A DNA stretch of 64,000 bases, taken from Chloroflexota bacterium (GTDB taxonomy: Bacteria; Chloroflexota; UBA11872). The stretch is from NCBI GenBank assembly GCA_022826485.1, contig JAJDUU010000052.1, positions 134,692 through 198,691 of the forward strand. Reading direction: 5' to 3'. Every line of letters begins with the position of its first letter. The first letter of the stretch is position 1. This document shows, in pieces, positions 26,711 through 37,448 of the stretch. A program made the translations under genes and the position numbers. Under the pieces are notes generated by a model. It did no database searches, was not told the origin of the DNA, and saw only the letters and a list, made by a program, of their open reading frames with translations.

Positions 26711-27277
26711 CTACGCTCGACCGCTGGGCGCCATGATCACGCTGAGCACGCGACCGTCCTGCTCCGGCATGATGTCGCGTTCAACCACCCCGCTGTCGGC
26801 CAGGGTCTGCTTGACACGCTCGAGGATGCGGACGCCGAACTCTGGATGAATTCGTTCGCGCGCGCGAAACCGGACCGTGGCCTTCACCTTGTTGCCATCC
26901 TTGAGGAACCGCTCCAGCCGACGAATGAGGAATTCGAGGTCGTGCTCGCGCGTGGCCGGACGGAATCGAACTTCCTTGACGGTGCCGGCTTTCTGGCGCT
27001 TCTTGCCTTCGCCCTGCTTGCGTGTTTGGTGGTATTTGAACTTGCCGTAGTCAAGGATTTTGGCGACCGGCGGGTGGGCGTCCGGCGATACTTCCACCAA
27101 GTCGAGACCGCGCCCGCGCGCCACCGCCAGGGCTTGCTCCGTTGGGACGATTCCAATCTGTTCGCCGCTCTCGTCGATCAGCCGAACTTCTCGGATGCGG
27201 ATCTCTTCGTTTACCCGCGGGCCCTTGGGACGGGTCCGGGGTTCCGCGAATCTATGGTGGGGGGCTCGCAGAGACAT
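26711..27277 (-). CDS. infC: Translation initiation factor IF-3
   Basis: Binds the 30S subunit, prevents premature 50S joining and checks start-codon fidelity. The 188 residues have the N-terminal domain (RVNEEIRIREVRLIDESGE), the lysine-rich linker (KYHQTRKQGEGKKRQKAG) and the C-terminal domain (KEVRFRPATREHDLEFLIRR). The first ATG at 27277 is directly adjacent to AAGGAG with no spacing, so the true start may be a different or rare codon; IF-3 genes are known for unusual starts. rpmI and rplT, the normal partners, are absent; aspS follows instead. Confidence 0.95.
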   Translation of the reverse strand: MSLRAPHHRFAEPRTRPKGPRVNEEIRIREVRLIDESGEQIGIVPTEQALAVARGRGLDLVEVSPDAHPPVAKILDYGKFKYHQTRKQGEGKKRQKAGTVKEVRFRPATREHDLEFLIRRLERFLKDGNKVKATVRFRARERIHPEFGVRILERVKQTLADSGVVERDIMPEQDGRVLSVIMAPSGRA

Positions 27278-27409
27278 CTCCTTGCGCCAAAGCGCGTCAG
27301 GTCAACCAACACTTGGATTAACGCTAGCATATGACGACCGGGGCATTAGCAATCCCAGGTTCGGCCGCACGCTGCGTCCGGTCCCACCGCTCGAAGGATA
27401 AAGCCGCGC

Positions 27410-29890
27410 TTGGTTGACACTGGCCAGGCAAGCCTCAGAGGCGGCACACCCCGCCACGACAGCCCCCGCATCCACGTAGCCCAGGCTCCAACGGCGCAGG
27501 CCGCCCTGGGAGACTTCGCGGTTGTGGTGCAGGGCGGCACGGATCGCCAGGGGCGCGCCTTCGTCAACGCCGCCACCTCCACCTACTACGCCGCGGAGTC
27601 AAACGACATCGCCGCGGCGTTGGTGAGCAGCATGCGGCAGGCGTCCTACAGCGTGGCGATGGCCGCCGGCCCAGGCGAAGCGTCGGCGGTCGTGGGCGCG
27701 ACCGGGGCCGTCATTGCCGACGGCGTTGTCTACATCGCCCAGGTCATGCCGACCCAGGTGTACTTCCTGCGTAACGGCACGATCAACGCCCTGCCCAGCG
27801 AGCGCGAACTCGATGCCGACGATGAGTCCGATCTTGATGTCGAGCAGGAAATCGACCTCTTTCGCGCGCGTCTCGAAGACGGCGACTGCCTGGTCCTCGC
27901 CTCAACGGACATTAGGCATGAACTCACGGAGCGTGAGATCCGCGGCATGCTGCGCCGGCGCTCCGCCCAGGAATCGGCCTACGACATGTGCGCCCTCATC
28001 GCGCAGCGCGGCGGGCAGCGGTGCGAGGTCCTCGTGGTGCAGTTCACGGACATCTCGGCTCGCGGAGCTCCGGCGATGGGTTCGGCCCCGCACGCCACCG
28101 GCGATACGCTCCCCACCGATGTGCTGATGCCCGAGGACGCAGCGCCGGTTCACCAAACTGGACTGGACACCAGGACGCCGGTCGCTGCCTCGCAGCTACC
28201 CGGTCGACAGGAGCCGAGCCTTGGGCGACAACTCGATCCGCCGGGAATTCACGGCTTCGATGACCAGGCCGACATGGCTCGGGATCGCATGCGGACGGCG
28301 CCAAGGCGCACGCTGGCGCAGCGCATTCTCGCGCTGCCCGTTACGCTCATCACGCTCATTGTGGTGCTGCCGATGGTGGGGGTTCGTGCGCTTGTCGACC
28401 TGGTGGCTGGAAGGGGCCGGCGCGCCCGACATCGGCCCGAGCCCGCGGCTCCACAGCCGTCCGACCAGCTCGACGACGACTGGGGCAGCCTGCGCGACCT
28501 GCGCGCGACGGGGCCCCGAACCCAGCAATCCGCGGGCGGTCCGCCCCCGCCCGCGCGTCCACTGGAATACGTGGGCGCCGACTTGCAGGGGCATCGCGAT
28601 CCATTGCTGGTGAGGCGCCGGCGTTCATTCCCAGGACCGGGAACCCTGCTGTTCGCCCTGTCGTTGGCGCTGCTCGTGGTCATGGCGGTGGTGCTGATTC
28701 TGCGCAACTCACCCGCGCCCGCCGACAACGCCCTGGTCGAGACGCCGGAGCCAGACGGTCCGGCGACGACCGCCGCCGTCACTCCGGGCGGCTTCCGGCC
28801 CATACCGTCGAGCTCCCAGGCCACGGAGCTGCTCACACAGGCCGAGGACCTGTTTCGCGAGGCGCAAGATCGCGGCCCCGCGGAAGGTCGGGCCGCCACT
28901 TTGCTGATGCTGCGCGACGCTGAAGACCTGGCCAATCAAGCGCTGGCCGCGGATACCGCGCGCCTGTTGGTCCAGGACATCAACCGCCTGCTCGACGACA
29001 TTACCCGCGAAGAAGAACGCATCAACCGGGTCTACAAGATTGTCCCAAGCTCGACCATCGACGAGTTCGATAGCGCCGGCATCGGCGGCGCGGTGGAGGC
29101 GCTCGACGTGCGCCTGGATTCGAAGTACGTGATCGATGCCATTTCGGATCAGCTGCTGTCATACGAGACGGCGCGACAGGGCGAGTCACTTCTCAGAAAA
29201 GGCGATGTCGTGGGGTCGGTTACCGTTCAGGATTTGATCGCCGTGATTGACCGGTCGTTAAGCCCAATCGTGATCGACAATCGATACAACATCTTCAGCA
29301 TCGACGAGAGCGACACGGCACGCCTGCTGCGCATCACGGGCACCGAAGAGTGGCGCACGCCCGTTGCCTTCGACAACTTCAACAACAATCTCTATGTGCT
29401 CGACCCGGGAGCGAACACGATCTTCAAATACCAATGGACGGCCGGCGGATACGAGCTGGGTCCAACGAGCTATTTGGACGCGCGGGACGCGATTGACATC
29501 TCGGGCGCCATCGACTTCGCGATTGACGGGGACATCTTTGTCCTGGTCGACGACGGGTCGATCCTGAGGTTCCGGGGCGGCTCGGAAATCGGCTTCACCA
29601 TCGCGGGACTCGAAGGTGACGCGCTGCGCGCCTCCCGCATCTTCACGGACCCCGAGTCCGAGAGCCTCTATCTGGCCGACGTCGCCAACAAGCGCATCGT
29701 CGAAATCGACAAGCGCGAAGGAACCGCCGGGGCCTTTGTGCGGCAATTCAAGTACGCCGGCTCGGATGACTTTTTCGGTGACATTCGCGGGCTCTGGGTC
29801 AGCGAGATCGACGGGCGGCTGATCGTGCTTGGCAAGGACAAGCTACGCCAGTTCGTGCTGCCGCGCCTTGCCGACGGCGCCGGGGCCTAG
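27410..29890 (+). CDS. Degenerate PP2C-like domain - membrane helix - beta-propeller protein
   Basis: 826 residues from a TTG at 27410 with AAGGA 11 bases upstream. Residues 1-210 have a PP2C-phosphatase outline (ASAVVGATGAVIADGVVYIAQ and QVYFLRNG), but the metal-binding D-G-M-G-G and G-D-S-R positions are not kept, so it is probably catalytically dead. A Pro-rich linker with a hydrophobic stretch near 310-330 and a definite membrane helix near 420 (TLLFALSLALLVVMAVVLIL) follow. The outside part has a helical segment rich in Glu/Asp/Ala and then NHL/YVTN-like propeller blades ending near RLADGAGA. Perhaps a cell-envelope sensor; precise role unknown. Confidence 0.7.
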   Translation: MVDTGQASLRGGTPRHDSPRIHVAQAPTAQAALGDFAVVVQGGTDRQGRAFVNAATSTYYAAESNDIAAALVSSMRQASYSVAMAAGPGEASAVVGATGAVIADGVVYIAQVMPTQVYFLRNGTINALPSERELDADDESDLDVEQEIDLFRARLEDGDCLVLASTDIRHELTEREIRGMLRRRSAQESAYDMCALIAQRGGQRCEVLVVQFTDISARGAPAMGSAPHATGDTLPTDVLMPEDAAPVHQTGLDTRTPVAASQLPGRQEPSLGRQLDPPGIHGFDDQADMARDRMRTAPRRTLAQRILALPVTLITLIVVLPMVGVRALVDLVAGRGRRARHRPEPAAPQPSDQLDDDWGSLRDLRATGPRTQQSAGGPPPPARPLEYVGADLQGHRDPLLVRRRRSFPGPGTLLFALSLALLVVMAVVLILRNSPAPADNALVETPEPDGPATTAAVTPGGFRPIPSSSQATELLTQAEDLFREAQDRGPAEGRAATLLMLRDAEDLANQALAADTARLLVQDINRLLDDITREEERINRVYKIVPSSTIDEFDSAGIGGAVEALDVRLDSKYVIDAISDQLLSYETARQGESLLRKGDVVGSVTVQDLIAVIDRSLSPIVIDNRYNIFSIDESDTARLLRITGTEEWRTPVAFDNFNNNLYVLDPGANTIFKYQWTAGGYELGPTSYLDARDAIDISGAIDFAIDGDIFVLVDDGSILRFRGGSEIGFTIAGLEGDALRASRIFTDPESESLYLADVANKRIVEIDKREGTAGAFVRQFKYAGSDDFFGDIRGLWVSEIDGRLIVLGKDKLRQFVLPRLADGAGA

Positions 29891-29910
29891 ACGGACGGCG
29901 CATCGCTCGG

Positions 29911-29984
29911 TGGAGCGGGGAACGGGAATCGAACCCGCGTTTTGGGCTTGGGAAGCCCACGTTGGGCCACTCAACTATCCCCGC
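29911..29984 (-). tRNA. tRNA-Gly (anticodon CCC)
   Basis: A full cloverleaf reads on the minus strand: acceptor GCGGGGA/TCCCCGC, D arm GTTGAGTGGCCCAAC, anticodon stem TGGGC/GCCCA around loop TTCCCAA, T arm GCGGG-TTCGATT-CCCGT, discriminator T and an encoded CCA. The CCC anticodon reads GGG glycine codons, in line with the GC-rich genome. Confidence 0.93.
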
Positions 29985-30100
29985 CAGGGTCACGCCCCGG
30001 CCTTCGCCCCCAGCTTCACGCGCACCCGGACCGCCGTCAACTGCGGCCGGTTCGGGTATAGTGCCGCTCGCTGGCTTGGCGCGGGCGGACCAGCCCACAC

Positions 30101-31063
<963 letters not shown>

Positions 31064-31067
31064 CCAC

Positions 31068-31679
31068 ATGACCGACGGATTCCTCGAATTCGCCCTGGCC
31101 GCCAGGGTCATCGATGGCTGGGGATGGTGCGGCGTCGCGGCCAGCGAGGTGGGACTTGTGGGCGCGACGCTGGCGCACAAACGCGAGGCGGCCTGCGTGA
31201 GCGCCCTGCAGCAGACATCGGGCGCCGCCAGCGCCAGATCGCGCGGGTCGCAACGCCTGCGGCGACGGCGAGCCGAGCATGGCCAATGGCCGGTCGCGGG
31301 GCGCGCGGCCTATCAGACGGCTGGCCAAGGCCTCGAGGAGCTGTGGGAGTACCTCACCTCCGGCCGCCAGCGCCTGGACGTTGCCCTCGACCACCGCGCC
31401 GGCACCGACTTCCAGCGCCGAAGCTGGGAGGCAATTCGCGAGGTGCCGTTTGGGGAGACCCGCAGCTACGCCTGGCTGGCCCGCGCCGTCGGCAGCCCGC
31501 ATGCCACGCGCGCCGTCGGCCGCGCGGTCGGATCGAGCCCAAACCTGGTCTTCGTCCCGTGCCACCGCATCGTCGGCTCGCGCGGCCTCGGCGGATATGT
31601 GCGCGGCACCGGCGTGAAGCAGAAGCTGCTCGATCACGAAGCGGCCTGGCCGCGCATGCAGCCAATGCTCGGCGGCTAG
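31068..31679 (+). CDS. ogt: Methylated-DNA--protein-cysteine S-methyltransferase
   Basis: Removes O6-alkyl groups from guanine by suicide transfer to its own cysteine. The C-terminal domain is typical: FGETRSYAWLARAVGSP (DNA-binding helix region), GRAVGSSPNLVFVPCHRIV with the acceptor Cys165, and GLGGYVRGTGVKQKLLDHE. The 203 residues include a shortened, basic N-terminal domain with a poorly conserved RSRGSQRLRRRRAEHG stretch. It starts 4 bp after the MoxR gene, suggesting co-transcription by chance of packing. Confidence 0.93.
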   Translation: MTDGFLEFALAARVIDGWGWCGVAASEVGLVGATLAHKREAACVSALQQTSGAASARSRGSQRLRRRRAEHGQWPVAGRAAYQTAGQGLEELWEYLTSGRQRLDVALDHRAGTDFQRRSWEAIREVPFGETRSYAWLARAVGSPHATRAVGRAVGSSPNLVFVPCHRIVGSRGLGGYVRGTGVKQKLLDHEAAWPRMQPMLGG

Positions 31680-31699
31680 GGACGGTCGCCGGGCCCTAG
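31676..31699. terminator. Palindrome spanning both stop codons of ogt and nadC
   Basis: CTAGGG (31676-31681) pairs with CCCTAG (31694-31699), extended inside by CGG...CCG. The TAG of ogt and the stop of nadC are each inside an arm, the same design as at 24825-24848. No T-tract. Bidirectional termination is inferred. Confidence 0.5.
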
Positions 31700-32577
31700 A
31701 AGTCCAGCCCGATATCGATGGCGCGTGCCGAGTGCGTGAGCGCTCCGACCGAGATGTCGTGGACGCCCGTCGCGGCATACTCCCGTACGTTTGCCAGCGT
31801 CACCGCGCCCGTGGCCTCCAGCCGCACGCCGGCTGAGACTACGCCAACGGACCGCTCGACCTCGGCGACCGACATGTTGTCGAACAGCAGGGCCTGCGCG
31901 CCGGCGGCGACGGCGGCCGCCGCTTCAGCCGCGGATTCGACCTCGACCTGAATCGCCATGCCCGCCGGCGCCGCGCGCCGCGCACCCGCGATCGCCGGGG
32001 CCACGCCGCCGGCGGCGGCAATGTGGTTGTCCTTGATGAGCACCGCGTCGTAGAGGCCCTGGCGATGATTCGCGCCGCCGCCCATTCGCACGGCGTATTT
32101 CTCCAGGGCGCGCAGCATCGGCGTGGTCTTGCGCGTATCGAGAATGCGAACGCCGGTCCCGTCCACCGCATCGACAAAGGCCCGCGTCAGCGTCGCGACT
32201 CCGCTGAGGCGCTGGAGAAAGTTCAGCGCGACGCGCTCGCCCGTCAGCAGGGCTCGCGTTTGCGCGCGCACTACGGCCGCCACGTCGCCGGCCCCGATCC
32301 GCGTCCCGTCGGCCGCCGCGGCGTCCACCTCGGCCGCGGCGTCAAGCTGGGCAAATACCTCGCACGCCACAGCCATTCCCGCCACGACGCCGGGCTCGCG
32401 AAACGCGACCCGGGCCTCGGCGCTGGCATGCGAATCGACTACGGCGGTGGTTGTGACGTCGCCCGCGCCAACGTCCTCGGCCAACGCACGGCGCACAACC
32501 CCCTCGATCGTCTCGCGTGGCAGTTCCGACATCTGCTTCAGGTGCGTTGTCGTTGACCGGATTAGCGACTGGGCCAT
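31696..32577 (-). CDS. nadC: Nicotinate-nucleotide pyrophosphorylase (carboxylating)
   Basis: Converts quinolinate and phosphoribosyl pyrophosphate to nicotinate mononucleotide in de novo NAD synthesis. The 293 residues show EDVGAGDVTT at the N-terminus, LNFLQRLSGVATLT, the phosphate-binding LDTRKTTPMLR, MGGGANHRQGLYD, IKDNHIAAAGG and the C-terminal LEATGAV (here VRLEATGAVTL). All active-site segments are intact. The first 15 residues are unconserved, so the second in-frame ATG at 32532 is the better start. nadA and nadB are not in the window. Confidence 0.94.
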   Translation of the reverse strand: MAQSLIRSTTTHLKQMSELPRETIEGVVRRALAEDVGAGDVTTTAVVDSHASAEARVAFREPGVVAGMAVACEVFAQLDAAAEVDAAAADGTRIGAGDVAAVVRAQTRALLTGERVALNFLQRLSGVATLTRAFVDAVDGTGVRILDTRKTTPMLRALEKYAVRMGGGANHRQGLYDAVLIKDNHIAAAGGVAPAIAGARRAAPAGMAIQVEVESAAEAAAAVAAGAQALLFDNMSVAEVERSVGVVSAGVRLEATGAVTLANVREYAATGVHDISVGALTHSARAIDIGLDF

Positions 32578-32688
32578 CCTAGCCCGCGCCGCAGGCGGCG
32601 CCCGGCGAACGTGAGAAAGCCCGCGATTTGGGCTTCTCGCCGGTGCTAGCCTCGATTGCCGCCGCCCAGAGCACCAGAGGACGCGCCG

Positions 32689-33996
32689 ATGAGTCTCCGA
32701 CAGCTTGCTCTGCTGACGCTGCTTGCCGGCGCCATTGCCGTGGCCATCACGGCGTGCGGCGGCGATGGCTCCACGTCCGGCATATCCGCGGGCGACTCGC
32801 CGGCGAGCCTTGTCGGGCTGACGGCGACCGCCGCGTTGCCGGCGCCGACCTCGCCGGTTGCGATCCCCAACCCAACGGCGACGGCCACCGCCGTGCCGAC
32901 GACGCCGACGGTAACGCCGTCACCTGCGGCGACGGCCATGCCCGATACCGCAGAATCCGCCCTCGCCGGCGAAGACCTGCGACGTGCGGTGACCATTCCG
33001 GATCTTGTCGACCTGGCTCGTCCGTCGGTGGTCCACATCGTGACCGAGGTAGAGACGAGTGATCCGAGTGAAGGGCCGAGGCCCGGCGGTGGTGTCGGCA
33101 CCGGGTTCATCATCAGCGACGACGGCTACATCGTCACGAACAACCACGTCGTGGCGGGCGCCGATCGGATCGTGGTGACGTTCCCGCCTCCCGACGCCGC
33201 GGCGGCTGAGGCGAGTGATCCGGAGGGTCCGCCGAGAATGGGTCGCCGCCATCTCGACCATGCGGTGGATGCGGAAATCGTCGGGCTCGACCCCCAAACG
33301 GACTTGGCCGTAATCCGCATCGATGCGGAAGGGCTCAGGCCGCTGCCGCTGGGCTCCTCGGCGGATCTGCGGATTGGCGAAGTCGTGGTCGCCATTGGCC
33401 ATGCACTCGACCTACCCGGCGGTCCCACCGTCACCGCCGGGGTCGTCAGCTCCCTCGGCCGGGTGCTGACGAACATCGGACCGCAGCGCCTCACGCTCAG
33501 CGATCTCATCCAGACCGATGCCTCGATCAACCCCGGCAACAGCGGCGGCCCGCTGCTGAACCTCTACGGTGAGGTGGTCGGCGTGAACTCGGCAGGGGCG
33601 GGCGCCGCCGAGGGCATCGGTTTCGCCATCGCCATCGACAACGCCAAGCTCGTGATCGACGCCCTCATCGAGGACGGCGTCGTCACGCGAGGGTTCATGG
33701 GCATCCGCTCGGCAACCATCACGCCGGCGATCGCGCGACAGTTTGATTTGCCGGTGAACCATGGCTTGTACATCCAGGCCATCACCGTGGGCTCCGGCGC
33801 GGACCAATCCGACCTGGAGGCTGGCGACATCATCGTCGGCATCAACGACGAATCCGTCGCCGACATCGGCGAGCTGGGTCGCATTCTGGCAAAGTACGGA
33901 CCAGGCAGTACCGTGACGGTCTGGTATCTGCGGACGGACGTGGGAGACGATCCCCAACGAACCGAAGTCACGCTGGGCGCGCGGCCCGACCGCTAG
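32689..33996 (+). CDS. HtrA/DegP-like serine protease lipoprotein with PDZ domain
   Basis: About 435 residues from the ATG at 32689, preceded by GAGG. A signal peptide ends in a lipobox (AVAITAC), then a Thr/Pro/Ala linker of some 60 residues. The protease has the triad His in TNNHVV, Asp in QTDLAVI and Ser in NPGNSGGP, with the expected spacing. One PDZ domain follows (ADQSDLEAGDIIVGINDESV), so substrate peptides could be sensed. Lipid anchoring is unusual for HtrA, which is more often soluble or helix-anchored. Likely role is extracytoplasmic protein quality control. Confidence 0.92.
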   Translation: MSLRQLALLTLLAGAIAVAITACGGDGSTSGISAGDSPASLVGLTATAALPAPTSPVAIPNPTATATAVPTTPTVTPSPAATAMPDTAESALAGEDLRRAVTIPDLVDLARPSVVHIVTEVETSDPSEGPRPGGGVGTGFIISDDGYIVTNNHVVAGADRIVVTFPPPDAAAAEASDPEGPPRMGRRHLDHAVDAEIVGLDPQTDLAVIRIDAEGLRPLPLGSSADLRIGEVVVAIGHALDLPGGPTVTAGVVSSLGRVLTNIGPQRLTLSDLIQTDASINPGNSGGPLLNLYGEVVGVNSAGAGAAEGIGFAIAIDNAKLVIDALIEDGVVTRGFMGIRSATITPAIARQFDLPVNHGLYIQAITVGSGADQSDLEAGDIIVGINDESVADIGELGRILAKYGPGSTVTVWYLRTDVGDDPQRTEVTLGARPDR

Positions 33997-34059
33997 ACGC
34001 CGCCGATAACCGCATACGTCGACCTCGGCGGTCGTCGGCGCTGTGGATTCGACCTGCCC

Positions 34060-35412
34060 ATGGCTGACGATCTGTTCGAACACGCGTCGCGGGAGGCCAC
34101 CGAAGCCGCGGCCCCGCTCGCGGCGCGAATGCGTCCGCGCCGACTCGATGAGCTGGTCGGTCAGCGTCACCTGTTGGCGCCCGGGTCGTCACTGCGCGCG
34201 TCGCTAGAGCGCGACGCCATCTGGTCGGCGATCCTCTGGGGGCCGCCGGGATCGGGCAAGACCACCCTGGCGCGGCTTTCGGCCTCGGTCACCCGCCGGC
34301 GCTTCGTTCAGCTCAGCGCGGTCACCTCGGGCGTGCGCGACCTTCGCGACGCGGTCGTCGAGGCCCGCGAGCAGCGAGCCTTGCACCAGCGCCGCACGGT
34401 CGTGTTCATCGACGAGATCCACCGCTTCAACAAGGCGCAACAAGATGCCCTGCTGCCCCACGTTGAAGACGGCACGATCGTCCTGTGGGGCGCGACGACG
34501 GAGAATCCCTACACCAGCGTGATCGCGCCCCTGCTGTCGCGCGTGCGGGTGTTGCGGCTCGAGCCGCTGTCGCGCGACGACCTGCGCGTGATCGTCCAAC
34601 GGTCCATCGATGACGCGGATCGCGGCCTCGCGGGGTCGGGGCTCAGCTTCGATGCAACGGCGGTCAACGCCATCGTCGCCGGGGCCGGTGGCGATGCCCG
34701 CACGGCGCTGAATTGGACCGAAGCCGCCGCGCTGCACGCGACGGCGCTCGGTGAGTCCAACGTGGACGCCGGCACCGTGCGCCGGGCGGTGCTCGAGCGG
34801 GGCGTGCGCTACGACCGCGCCGGCGACGACCACTACGACACCATCTCCGCCTTCATCAAGAGCATCCGCGGGTCCGATCCGGACGCCTCGCTGCTCTGGC
34901 TGGCCAAGATGCTGCGGGCGGGCGAGGCGCCCGCGTTCATCGCGCGACGACTGGTCATTCTGGCCTCGGAAGACATCGGCAATGCCGATCCCCGTGCGCT
35001 CCCGTTGGCAGCCGCCGCCGCTGCCGCCGTCGAGCGCGTGGGATTGCCGGAGGGCCGCTACGCGCTGGCGCAGGCGACGATCTATCTCGCGGGCGCGCCC
35101 AAGAGCAACGCCGCCGGGCGCGCCCTGGATGCCGCGGAGGAAGCCATCGCCGCGGGAGCGGACCTGGAAGTCCCCGCGCATCTGCGCAACACCCCGCCTC
35201 GGGGACCGCACGAGACGGACACCGACTATCTATACCCGCACGACTACCCGGAAAATTATGTCAACCAGCCGCATGCACCGCCTTCGCTGCGGGCACACCG
35301 CTTCTACGACGGGCGCGGCTCGGGCCAAGAGTCGGAGCTCTGGCAACGGCTGCGGCAGCGCCGGCGCGCCGATGACGAGCCCGACGCCGCTCCGTCTGAT
35401 CCTCCGCGCTGA
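34060..35412 (+). CDS. rarA: Replication-associated recombination ATPase RarA (MgsA)
   Basis: AAA+ clamp-loader-like protein acting at stalled forks. The 450 residues begin with [21 protein letters not shown], then Walker [15 protein letters not shown], Walker B and sensor motifs [20 protein letters not shown] and GATTENP, and the C-terminal tetramerisation region with [19 protein letters not shown] and [14 protein letters not shown]. Complete and of usual length. It converges on the propeller gene 9 bp away; a small hairpin (GCGC at 35406-35409 and 35413-35416) has the TGA stop as its loop. Confidence 0.95.
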   Translation: MADDLFEHASREATEAAAPLAARMRPRRLDELVGQRHLLAPGSSLRASLERDAIWSAILWGPPGSGKTTLARLSASVTRRRFVQLSAVTSGVRDLRDAVVEAREQRALHQRRTVVFIDEIHRFNKAQQDALLPHVEDGTIVLWGATTENPYTSVIAPLLSRVRVLRLEPLSRDDLRVIVQRSIDDADRGLAGSGLSFDATAVNAIVAGAGGDARTALNWTEAAALHATALGESNVDAGTVRRAVLERGVRYDRAGDDHYDTISAFIKSIRGSDPDASLLWLAKMLRAGEAPAFIARRLVILASEDIGNADPRALPLAAAAAAAVERVGLPEGRYALAQATIYLAGAPKSNAAGRALDAAEEAIAAGADLEVPAHLRNTPPRGPHETDTDYLYPHDYPENYVNQPHAPPSLRAHRFYDGRGSGQESELWQRLRQRRRADDEPDAAPSDPPR

Positions 35413-35421
35413 GCGCCGCCG

Positions 35422-37356
35422 CTACGCCGGAACGGCCGCCGGATCGTCGATTCGCCACACCTCGCCGTGGATGGTGGCGACCAACAGCACCTGACCGCCG
35501 GCGGCGTCACGGGCGACGGCCAGCGACTCGATGGGGACGCCATCGAGCTCGGCAATGAGCGAGTACCACAAGCGTCCGCGGTCGGAGGACCGGAGCACGC
35601 CGGCGCTCGTCGCCACGAACAGCGTGTTGTCGTCCGCGAAGTCGAGCGACGCGACCACGGAGCGGATCGCCGTCTCGAGACTGCTGGGATACAGCGCGTT
35701 CCAGTGACCGACCACCGTGCCGCTGGGGCGAAGCACGTGAGGTCCGGTCGCCAGGCAGAAAAACTCCTCGCCGTCGGCAGGCTCAGCGTCGGGGACCGTG
35801 AGCGACGCCCAGTGGTAGGCGCCCTCCTGCTGAAAGTAGCGCGACCATGAGGCGCCGCGATCCGTGGATCGGTAGACGGCGACCACGCCCTCTCCGGTCG
35901 TTGCGGCGAGGATCGTCCCGTTCTCGGCGAACCGCGGCGAGAACGCCACCTCTAGCACCGCGGATCCGCGGAATCGTTCTTGGGCAACGTTCCACGTTTC
36001 CCCGGCGTCGCTGCTCGTCAGCACGAATCCGCCGTAGCAACCGAGCGCGATCAGTCCATCGTCAGCGAACGTTGGCGAGAACGCCGCCGCCATGACCGGA
36101 TACTCGGGCGGCACGCTGTCAACGGGCTCCCAGGTGCGTCCGGCGTCCGCGGTGTGCGCCAGCGTGTCGGCCGAGAGCGCCAGGGCGATGCCGTCCTGGG
36201 CAAAGGTGGGCGAAAGCGCCAGGCCGTTGACCGTGGACGCGGGCAAACCGTCGGTCACGGCGGTCCAATGACGACCACCGTCAGCGGACCGCAGGACGCC
36301 CTCGGTCGCCGATCCGGCCAAAATCACGCCGGCGGCGGCGAAACCCGGTGACGGCTTCAGGTCAAGGACCGGCAGGCTGGTGAGGCCGGCGCTGCTCGAC
36401 GCCCACGTCCAGCCGCCATCCTCGGAACGAATGACGCCCGTGCCGTTGACTCCCGCCAGCACGACGTCGTCGCCGGCGCAGGCTAGAGCCAGCAGGGAGG
36501 CGCGACGCGCTCCGCTCAGCCGGTTGCGCATCCACTCGTCGCCGCCGTCCATCGACCGCCACATTTGATTGCCCGATATTGCGATGAATGCGCCGGCATC
36601 CAGCGTCACCGCATTGACCGGGCGGTTGTCGGGGAAGTCCTCCAGGTAGTGCCAGGTCGTGCCGTGGTCCAGCGTGCGGTAGAGACCGTGCGCCTCCGTC
36701 CCGGCAAGCGCCACGCCGCTAATCTGAAACGCGGACGACATGGCGATGGCCAGGACCGTGGCGTCGGCGGGCATGCCGACTCCAGCCGACCAGGATCGCG
36801 CCTGATCGACGCTGCGCATGATTCCGCCGTCGGCCGCGCCCGCAAGGAGCACGTCGGCCGAGTGGGGCGCCACCGCCAAAGCGGTGATCTGCGCGTCGGC
36901 CAGCTCGGGACCGTAGCCGTTCCACGACTGTCCGCGGTTGTCGGAGATGTAGACGCCGCGGCCGTCGGTTCCCGCCGCGATGGTTTCGTCGTCGGCGTAT
37001 AAGGGCGAGAACGCCAGGGCCGTCACCGTTGGGTGCTCGCCCCAGAACATGCGGCGCTCCCACTTCTCCCCGCCGTCGTACGAGATGTGAAGCCCCGAGT
37101 CGGTGGTTCCCGCGACGACCGTCTGGTCCTTGCGAAAGTTCGGCGAGACCGCGACGGCCTCGATGAATGGGCTGCGCAGCGCGTTGGTCGGCTCCCAGCT
37201 TCGGCCACCGTCGTCGGAACGAAACACGCCGGTCAGCGTGCCGGCAAACACGGTGCCCCAACCGCGGGCGTTGGCGGTGCTGGCCAGCGACGTGACCGTG
37301 CCGCCTTCGCGCGCGGATAGGCGCTCCGCGACGGGTTCGCGATTGGGCTCAGTCAT
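35422..37356 (-). CDS. Asp-box (BNR) beta-propeller protein
   Basis: 644 residues made almost wholly of Asp-box repeats of the S-x-D-x-G-x-x-W type. I count about twelve, from SDDGGRSWEP near residue 50 to SSDRGRLWYSL near the end, spaced 40-55 residues apart, enough for two propellers. Similar repeats occur in YCF48/HCF136 assembly factors, sialidases and sortilin-like proteins; none of the sialidase catalytic residues is obvious. There is no signal peptide, so it may be cytoplasmic or have lost its export signal. ATG at 37356. Function unknown. Confidence 0.78.
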   Translation of the reverse strand: MTEPNREPVAERLSAREGGTVTSLASTANARGWGTVFAGTLTGVFRSDDGGRSWEPTNALRSPFIEAVAVSPNFRKDQTVVAGTTDSGLHISYDGGEKWERRMFWGEHPTVTALAFSPLYADDETIAAGTDGRGVYISDNRGQSWNGYGPELADAQITALAVAPHSADVLLAGAADGGIMRSVDQARSWSAGVGMPADATVLAIAMSSAFQISGVALAGTEAHGLYRTLDHGTTWHYLEDFPDNRPVNAVTLDAGAFIAISGNQMWRSMDGGDEWMRNRLSGARRASLLALACAGDDVVLAGVNGTGVIRSEDGGWTWASSSAGLTSLPVLDLKPSPGFAAAGVILAGSATEGVLRSADGGRHWTAVTDGLPASTVNGLALSPTFAQDGIALALSADTLAHTADAGRTWEPVDSVPPEYPVMAAAFSPTFADDGLIALGCYGGFVLTSSDAGETWNVAQERFRGSAVLEVAFSPRFAENGTILAATTGEGVVAVYRSTDRGASWSRYFQQEGAYHWASLTVPDAEPADGEEFFCLATGPHVLRPSGTVVGHWNALYPSSLETAIRSVVASLDFADDNTLFVATSAGVLRSSDRGRLWYSLIAELDGVPIESLAVARDAAGGQVLLVATIHGEVWRIDDPAAVPA

Positions 37357-37448
37357 GGTTGGCGGTCCCGAGATCTTGGCAAGTCACGGACAGTCTCCTT
37401 GGGCATGGTGGTTCGGCGAGGCTCAAACAACGCGAAATCCCCGACGGC

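Noticed and set aside
29911-29984. tRNA-Gly as an integration site
   Set aside because: No repeated 3' tRNA end, integrase or composition change is seen beside it.
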